Shown here: positions 57,721 to 64,000 of the stretch, piece by piece
Position numbering within the stretch: the stretch's first letter is position 1
Layout of the letters: each line of letters begins with the position of its first letter
From: Chlamydoabsidia padenii
Lineage: Eukaryota; Mucoromycota; Mucoromycetes; Mucorales; Cunninghamellaceae
Assembly (NCBI GenBank): GCA_025330725.1
Contig: JAIWND010000050.1
Location: 62,001 to 126,000, forward strand
Direction: 5' to 3'
DNA length: 64,000 nt
The notes under the pieces: model-generated
Database searches by the model: none
Told to the model about the DNA's origin: nothing
The model's input: the letters and a program-made list of their open reading frames with translations, nothing else
Translations under genes and position numbers: made by a program

Positions 57721-59276
57721 GAATCTTGAAAGATGATGTGGATCGGTACCTCAAGAAACCCATTGTGATAACTGGATCAGTATTGTTTTAGGAAAAGCCA
57801 TGGTTACTAGCTATTAATCTATGTAAAGCTATGGCTGGGGTTTTTTTTTATTTTTTTATTTTTTATTTTATATATATCTAATAAAATCCGTTGTGTCTTT
57901 AACATATAACTTGTCTCTTTTATTTGTGTGTTGTAATGTTGTATTTGGTGGCATGTACCAGGGGTACAAGCGCCTTTGATTCCCTTTTTGGGTTGGGGTC
58001 TTTTTGTGGTTGGAAAAGGTATGCCTTTCGACACCATTAAAACTTGGAGAAGACTAAATCCATCTTAATACAAGTCTTTTTTGATTGTTAACTTGGAATG
58101 AATAACAAAAAATGATATATCCATGATGATTCGCGCGGACAATGAGCAAAAAAAAAAGGATAAAGAACATCATGCATGAATCTACATGCCGGGTTTTAAA
58201 TTTAATCTCGGTCTTTGATCCTTTTACTTTTTCCTGATATGCATCCTTTTAGAACAAAAACATCATCTTTAATAACAACAATGGATGTATTCCAATAGGA
58301 CATAATGATGACTAAATGTACCATCATTCAAGAAAGAAGCATGACCGACATGTTTATTCAAACGCCGACTCGGATCCGTCCCTGTTTGCGCGACTTTCCC
58401 AATTCGGCCAAAAAGGGAAACCATGGTGATTTATTGAAACTGGCGTAGCACCTTGAAAGTGAGCAATACTTTCTTGGGTGAAAGATGGATTAATTTGGTG
58501 TCATATCCGAGCGCAGCTATTGTTTTTTTTTTAACGTACTCGGCCGAAACCTTTCATAAATGTATATCATGTATCAATTAGAATCCAATTTTTTCCACAC
58601 TAAAGCCTACCCACAGTATACATACATACATATCATACAAATAGAAAAAGTATCGTACGGTACAGCATATGACGGTGAAAGGGTGCACATCATGCAGCAT
58701 AAAGGATGGATTCCCCGCAGGAACGGTCCACATCATATGCATTACTGTGTCAATAAAGAAGTCATCACAATGAAAACGGGTGAAGTAGGTAGTAATCCAG
58801 TAGTCAACCCGTGATTGAGTGTCACAAGGTATACAATGGGTGTTCTCGTGGGCAAAAAAAAAAAAAAAAAACGTCATAAAGGAAATCTATAAAATTTTCA
58901 ATTTTTTTTTTTTTTATTCAACGACTTCTTCACTCCTTCCCACTTCTTTTTTTTTATATATATTACTTCTTTAAAACTTTACAGTTTGATTCTTTCCAAC
59001 TTGTATTGGATTAGATCACTTTACTCATTGCTTGTACTATCCAGGTACATGGTACTGTTATTTAAACCCCCCTCCTCCATTTACCCACTTCTTCACATGC
59101 ACAACAAGTCGTTTCATCTTCTCAACTTTAACCTACAATCAACAGAACAACAATAAACTAAAAGTAGCGATAACGACTGAAATACCTTTACCTCATTGAC
59201 GGCATCTTTTTTGAATTAAACAACAACAACAACAACACTCAACCTAATACAACTGCAAGTACCAATTAGCAACACC
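57721..59276. other. Gene-poor region and bHLH promoter
   Basis: Weak frames only (72 aa minus at 57819-58037; 84 aa plus at 58560-58814), neither supported. A loose motif relative, CCGGGTTTTAAATTTAA, lies near 58189-58205. A runs near 58854-58871 and T runs near 58900-58915. An (AAC)n leader precedes the bHLH ATG. Confidence 0.4.
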
Positions 59277-59363
59277 ATGGCAAACAACGATAATGCTAAT
59301 AGAAGGGGATATGATATGTATGATATAACCCCTACACCTACACAATTTAAACAACAACCACAA

Positions 59364-59395
<32 letters not shown>

Positions 59396-60149
59396 CCAAT
59401 ATCATTATACATTGAATCAGCAACAATCACCTCACCCAACAGGATCAATATCAACATCATCATCAAGAAACAGTAATCTTTATTATGCAAACAATGATGA
59501 TTGGGTAACATCACCTCATCCATCTTCTTCTACTACTACAGGCGGTGGCGGCGGTGGCGATAGTGGACAACTTGATCAAGACTTTGATGGTGACTATGAA
59601 GTATCTCCGAACTCTGGTACTATGGATGATGAACTTCAACAGCAACAGTAAGTATCAGAAGAAAAAAAAAATATTAAAAGAGTAGGATGGGGGATTGGGG
59701 TTGGAATTGGAATTCCCAAGTGCAGGCAACAAACATGCTAGTAGGAACTACTAGATGATGATGATGCTTTGTACACGTGATGACTGTATTAGATAGGATG
59801 TTTTAGGTTTCAATCAAAAAAAATCGGCTAATGATATCTCTGCTTTTATATGTATATAGTATGCAACAACTTTTTGAAAAGAAGCGACGACGAAGGGAAT
59901 CACATAATGCAGTAGAACGACGACGAAGGGATAATATTAACGAACGAATCCATGAATTATCGACCTTATTACCAGAAAGGGATGCTATCAAGAATAACAA
60001 GGGAACCATCTTACGAAAATCCGTCGATCATATTCGGATGTTGCATGAGCAAGTCGCCAAATGTCAACATCGAATTCAAGAATTGGAAACTATGCTGGGA
60101 ATGTATCGTATACGGGGACCAGTGGGGGATCTCGGTCCTACTATGATGC

Positions 60150-60183
<34 letters not shown>

Positions 60184-60280
60184 GCAACAGCAACAACAAC
60201 AACAACCTAGCCAATATCCTACCATGAACTTCTCTTCTTCTTCTATACAACCTCAATTGGCTTACAGGCGGGATACTTGA
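59277..60280 (+). CDS. bHLH transcription factor (USF/MITF-like) with polyglutamine tracts
   Basis: Exons 59277-59647 and 59860-60280 give about 264 aa. The N-terminus has a polyGln/His block, a Ser-rich region and GGGGGGDSG. The basic region is KKRRRRESHNAVERRRRDNINERI, with the His-Glu-Arg E-box contact residues (H, E, R at the canonical spacing). Helix-loop-helix ELSTLLPERDAIKNNKGTILRKSVDHIRMLHEQV follows, then a short leucine/coiled-coil extension (CQHRIQELETMLGM). A second polyGln run of about 20 residues lies near the C-terminus. E-box (CACGTG-type) binding is expected. Targets unknown. Confidence 0.9.
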
Positions 60281-60604
60281 TTCCTCTCTCCCTCTTACCT
60301 TCTCTCTTTTTTTATTTTTATACCAGATTTATACTATCCCTTATTATATCTTTTTTACACATTTACCTATATATATCTTTACCTTCTTTTACATACACTT
60401 TTGGCTACTATCATCTCTCTTTTATATATCAACATAGTCTTTACTACCCCCTTCCCCCTTTTTTTTTTATACTTATTCTCCTTTACCTTTGTGTGTATAT
60501 GTATGTATTCTTCTCCGCCACTCCCTTCTTCTCCTTTTAATAAACGATATAAACCCTTTTTTTGATGTCTTTTTCCTTCTTTTATTATTTGTCTTTGTAT
60601 CAGT

Positions 60605-61844
60605 ATGATTTACAATAGGTGTCTACTCTTGATTTGGGTCTTGGTCTGTCTTATCGAGGGTCTTCCTACAACAAGGCCATCTTTGGAACAACTGATCACA
60701 AAAAAGGGTCTAATGGATCGATTGACTACATTACAACAGTTTGCAACTAAAAGTGGAGGAAATCGACTTGTTGGAACAGAAGGACATCGACTCACTTTGG
60801 AATACATATTCACATCTCTTGTTGGTGCTGGCTATGAACCTCAGTTACTAGGTAAATATTCAAAACCCGCCTCCGGGATCTCAACCCATTTTTTTAAAAA
60901 AAAACTCATTTTCTTCTCACTCTTCTTTCTTTCTTTCTTTCCTGATGATTTTTAGAAGTCTCAATGGAAAGGGTGGACACGATTGACAACACACTCACTA
61001 TTACCGATAGTCAGGATCAGCAATTAACACTAGTGGCGACTTTAATTGTTGGTTCGCCCTCCACGCCAAAAGGTGGCATCTCAGGATACTTGATACCAGT
61101 TGACGATGCTTGTCACTCCTTTGACACTTCTACACTAACAAAACTACAACAACAGTCTTGGATTGCAGTGGCAAAAAGCGGCAAATGCTCTTCAACTGAA
61201 AAAGCTCGTTTGGCTCAACAACAAGGTGCTCGAGCTATACTTATCATTGGCGACAATACAGCTAACTCCAACAAATCACCAGAAACAAGTATTCCCGCGG
61301 GTACTCTATCAACAAAGGCAAGTAAAACACTTTTGGATTCATTCAAGGGTCAAGCTTTCATCTTTGCAAATCTCAAGATGAGCAACATTGTGGTGCCTGT
61401 CTTGACTTACAACATTATTGCTGAAACAAAGGTAAAAACGAACGGAAGACTAAACTGGTATTAACTCGATAACTCGATAACTCTCTCTCTCTCTCTCTCT
61501 CCAGATGGGCAACAAGTCTAATGTAATAATGATGGGTGCACATACCGATAGTGTAAAGGCGGGACCAGGAATTGATGATGATGGATCAGGTATGACGGCT
61601 GCCTTGGAAATTGCCACCCATCTCGACCAAACCAATGTCGTCAATGCTATCCGGTTTTGTTGGTGGACTGGAGAAGAAGAAGGTATTCTTGGATCCTCAG
61701 CTTATATGGAATCATTGACTCAACAACAAAAACAAAACATCGCCCTCTATTTAAATGCGGATATGATTGGTAGTCCGAATTATGTGAACTTGGTATATGA
61801 TGGTAAGAGTATTAAAAAAATGGCAACACTTTGAATCAAATTGA

Positions 61845-61885
<41 letters not shown>

Positions 61886-62338
61886 GTCTCCAAGGTAATG
61901 AAGAGCAAGCCCCTCCTGGTTTTCAACCTGCTCCTCCGGGTTCTAAGGCAATTCAAGAAGCCTTTGAACAGTACTTTGATGAAAATAAACAAGCACATGA
62001 ACTAATTGGTTTAAACGTCGTGGAAAAACAAAGTGATGCGAAACCATTTTATGCAAGTCTCTCCTCTTTTTTGTCCAACTAGTTTACTAATACCTCGTTA
62101 TTGTATATAGGATGCGATGATTCCTTCTGGTGGTGTGTCGACTGGATTCACCGATATCAAAACTCACAAAGAACAAGAAGAATATGGTGGTCAAGTTGGT
62201 GTTGCTCATGATCCTTGTTATCACAAATCTTGCGATACTTTGAAAAATATTAACAGTGCTGGCTTCCTCTTACATACTCGTGCTTATGCCCATTTGATTG
62301 AAATGTATGGTCAATCTACTGATACCCTTCATACTTAG
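60605..62338 (+). CDS. M28 family aminopeptidase (aminopeptidase Y-like)
   Basis: Secreted or vacuolar zinc exopeptidase. Exons 60605-60851, 60956-61431, 61505-61802, 61895-62052 and 62111-62338, about 470 aa. The signal peptide is MIYNRCLLLIWVLVCLIEG. A protease-associated domain (GISGYLIPVDDAC, QQGARAILIIGDN) lies between residues ~120 and 230. The zinc site is GAHTDSVKAGPGIDDDGSG, FCWWTGEEEGILGSSAY, NADMIGSP, and YHKSCDT near the end; IPSGGVSTGF is also conserved. The last intron starts with GCAAGT (GC-AG). Intron 1 contains a motif-like TTCAAAACCCGCC. Confidence 0.93.
61481..61502. repeat. (CT)n microsatellite in M28 intron 2
   Basis: About ten CT units forming the polypyrimidine tract before the CCAG acceptor. 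Confidence 0.75.
61848..61884 (+). repeat. Poly(T) tract in M28 intron 3
   Basis: About 37 T shortly before the acceptor CCAAG. Confidence 0.8.
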
Positions 62339-62932
62339 TAATAGATGTATACCCCCTTTTCTTTTTAAAAAAAAAACTCATTAATAAAAATGTTTGATTT
62401 ATTTTTTATGTATCGTTGTATTTGGGAATACACTTGGGTTGTTTGACGGATATGAATGCCGGTAGGGAATCCCGGTTCACCGACTTTGCATTGATCGGGA
62501 TTTGAATTTGTGTAAAAGTCTCTAATCCTCTAGTTGGGTAAATCGGGATAAAACTGTTATTCAATAATAAGTACAAACAAGACTCATTATACATTACTTT
62601 CTTGTCTATAGATTGTATGTATGTAGGCGAGTAGCCTTTTTGAAATTCAAATCCCGCTAACGGATAATCTTTTAAAGCTCTCGAGAGCCTTACGTTTACT
62701 TTGCTATGGCTCAGATAGGGTAATTAACTTTGTGTTAGTAATACTATTAGATATAGACTTTGTTGTAAATGTTGGTCAAATAAAAAGAGAGTCGATATAA
62801 CGATTTGAATCATTGGGGCATTATTGTGCTGTATGCATTTTTGTTATAGGGCCAAAAGTCACTGTTTTTCATAAATTGTCGGGCTTTGGACTTTTTTTTT
62901 TTTTTTTTTTTCTTCCTTCGTCTTTCTTCCAC

Positions 62933-62963
<31 letters not shown>

Positions 62964-62971
62964 ATACACTC
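62339..62971. promoter_or_regulatory. M28/ELP4 spacer with motif copies
   Basis: TCGGGATTTGAATTTG at about 62486-62501 and ATTCAAATCCCGCTAA at 62645-62660, in opposite orientations, plus partial copies near 62466 and 62541. T runs near 62890-62910 and 62933-62958 lie directly before the ELP4 ATG. Confidence 0.45.
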
Positions 62972-64000
62972 ATGAGTTTCCGAAAACGAAACGCAGATCA
63001 ACAACCCAAGTTACCACCTGGCTCAAGACTGAGTGCTTATAATGGGCAACTATTGGTTTCGACTGGTGTTCCCTCACTCGACGACATTCTTGGTGGGGGA
63101 TTACCTGTAGGCACGGTACTTTTGGTGAAAGAAGATCAAGCAACGACTTATGCCCAACTTCTTCTCAAATACTTTTTGGCCCAAGGTATATCCTCTAAAC
63201 ATCACTGTGCACTTGTATCTAAAGACGAAGATCCTACTGAAATGACTCATAATCTAATGTGGTTGGCTTCCTCTGATGCTGACATGGACGACGATGACAA
63301 TACAACAACGGGGAAGACTACTTCTGGTGAAAGTGATCGTATGAAGATTGCCTGGCGATACTCTCATTTAAAAAAGTTTGAAACTAGTGTTGGTCCAAAA
63401 TCAGGTAACTTTTACTTATGATATGATTAATGTGGGTCTTGTATACTAATCTCTCTCTATCTCTATTAGTACCTGCACCTGTGATTACAAAGGACGGGTC
63501 TTCAAATACAACATCCAATGATCCACCACCTTATTGTAGCTTATTCGATTTGACTAAACGTATCCCTGAATCAATCCTTGAAGAAGCTTCTCTCTCTTTG
63601 ATTGATCCCTCTTTGGAAATGGATGACGACAACAAGGATCAATATGACGACCTGCTTCAAAAGATTCGCAAGGTGATTGTGGATGGTAATTTTAGGTAAA
63701 CTAAACTAAAAAGTAAAAATAAGGAAGATTGACTATATTTAATGTCTCTTATAGTTCGGCGATCCCAGTCTCTCCAGGTACACAACGAAACGCGCTTAGA
63801 ATAGCAATTCATTCATTGGCGTCTCCCAGTTGGCAATCCAAATCATCTCATGTAAGTAATATCAATTGAAACTGTGGAATAATATGTGTATTAAATGGAA
63901 ATGTTTACATTAGGATTTATTCAAATTCTTTCATGCTCTTCGTGGTCTACTTCGATTCTCATTTGGTGCAGCTATTGTTACAATTCCAGCATATCTTTAT
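62972..64000 (+). CDS. ELP4: Elongator subunit Elp4 (3' end outside window)
   Basis: Elp4 is a RecA-fold subunit of the Elp456 ring of Elongator, needed for tRNA wobble-uridine modification. Exons 62972-63404, 63470-63695, 63755-63851 and 63914 onward. The protein starts MSFRKRNADQQPKLPPGSRLSAYNGQ, then VSTGVPSLDDILGGGLPVGTVLLVKEDQ, KYFLAQGI, MKIAWRYSHLKKFE, YCSLFDLTKRIPE and NALRIAIHSLASPSW, in PAXNEB/Elp4 order. The Walker-A-like loop is degenerate, as usual for Elp4. The start follows a long T tract in the leader. Confidence 0.94.

Noticed and set aside
60011..60256. Minus-strand ORF with a long leucine run
   Set aside because: Reverse complement of the bHLH polyglutamine codons.

Overview
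The window looks like nuclear DNA of an early-diverging (zygomycete-type) fungus, most likely Mucoromycota/Mucorales. This is inferred from the AT-rich sequence, genes packed 0.1-2 kb apart, many short GT-AG introns (about 50-100 nt) with very long T-tracts, typical fungal orthologues (Mer3, Elp4, Rpt2, Ies6, Vps26, Avl9, SulP), a complex I subunit that budding yeasts lack, and one LTR element primed by initiator tRNA-Met. I could run no similarity search, so all names come from reading the translations.

Layout. 1-5.6 kb: 5' part of an EB1/Bim1 microtubule plus-end protein (minus), a 1-4 kb stretch with only coding-like fragments, and two hypothetical proteins. 6-18.3 kb: DUF4504/C1orf74-like protein, a zinc-knuckle microprotein, geranylgeranyl diphosphate synthase, AVL9, a TatD-type DNase, proteasome ATPase Rpt2 divergent from INO80 subunit Ies6, and an ankyrin protein. 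18.7-25.7 kb: a single-pass LEA2-like membrane protein, an arrestin-domain adaptor with a C-terminal PPxY, weak ORFs, and a CENP-P-like kinetochore protein. 25.9-32.4 kb is gene-poor: a broken gene, tRNA-Ile(AAU), and 23 bp behind it a 1.76-kb non-autonomous LTR retroelement with identical LTRs. 32.4-44 kb: C2H2 zinc-finger factor, Maf-type nucleotide pyrophosphatase divergent from NDUFA1, SulP/SLC26 sulfate transporter, a short hypothetical gene and VPS26. 44.2-56.6 kb: RPL9, the 5.7-kb meiotic helicase MER3/HFM1, a small serine-rich protein with a GPI-type tail, an ING-family PHD protein, a degenerate region and RPS8. 56.8-64 kb: a decayed U5-40K (SNRNP40) WD40 pseudogene, a bHLH factor with polyglutamine tracts, an M28 aminopeptidase and the 5' part of ELP4.

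The most interesting signal is not a gene. A short element with consensus GGCGGGATTTGAA (reverse TTCAAATCCCGCC) recurs about thirty times on both strands, nearly always outside exons, often 80-200 bp upstream of a start codon, and sometimes as an inverted pair. It reads like a fused E2F half-site (GCGGGA) plus CHR (TTTGAA), the composite site known for DREAM/MuvB complexes in animals. Other unusual features are introns placed at or inside the start codon (RPT2, IES6, NDUFA1, RPS8, RPL9, VPS26, TATDN1), a 10-nt internal microexon in the EB1 gene, and three GC-AG introns all beginning GCAAGT. The genes do not form one pathway; microtubule, kinetochore, meiosis, proteasome, chromatin and translation functions are mixed in ordinary eukaryotic gene order.
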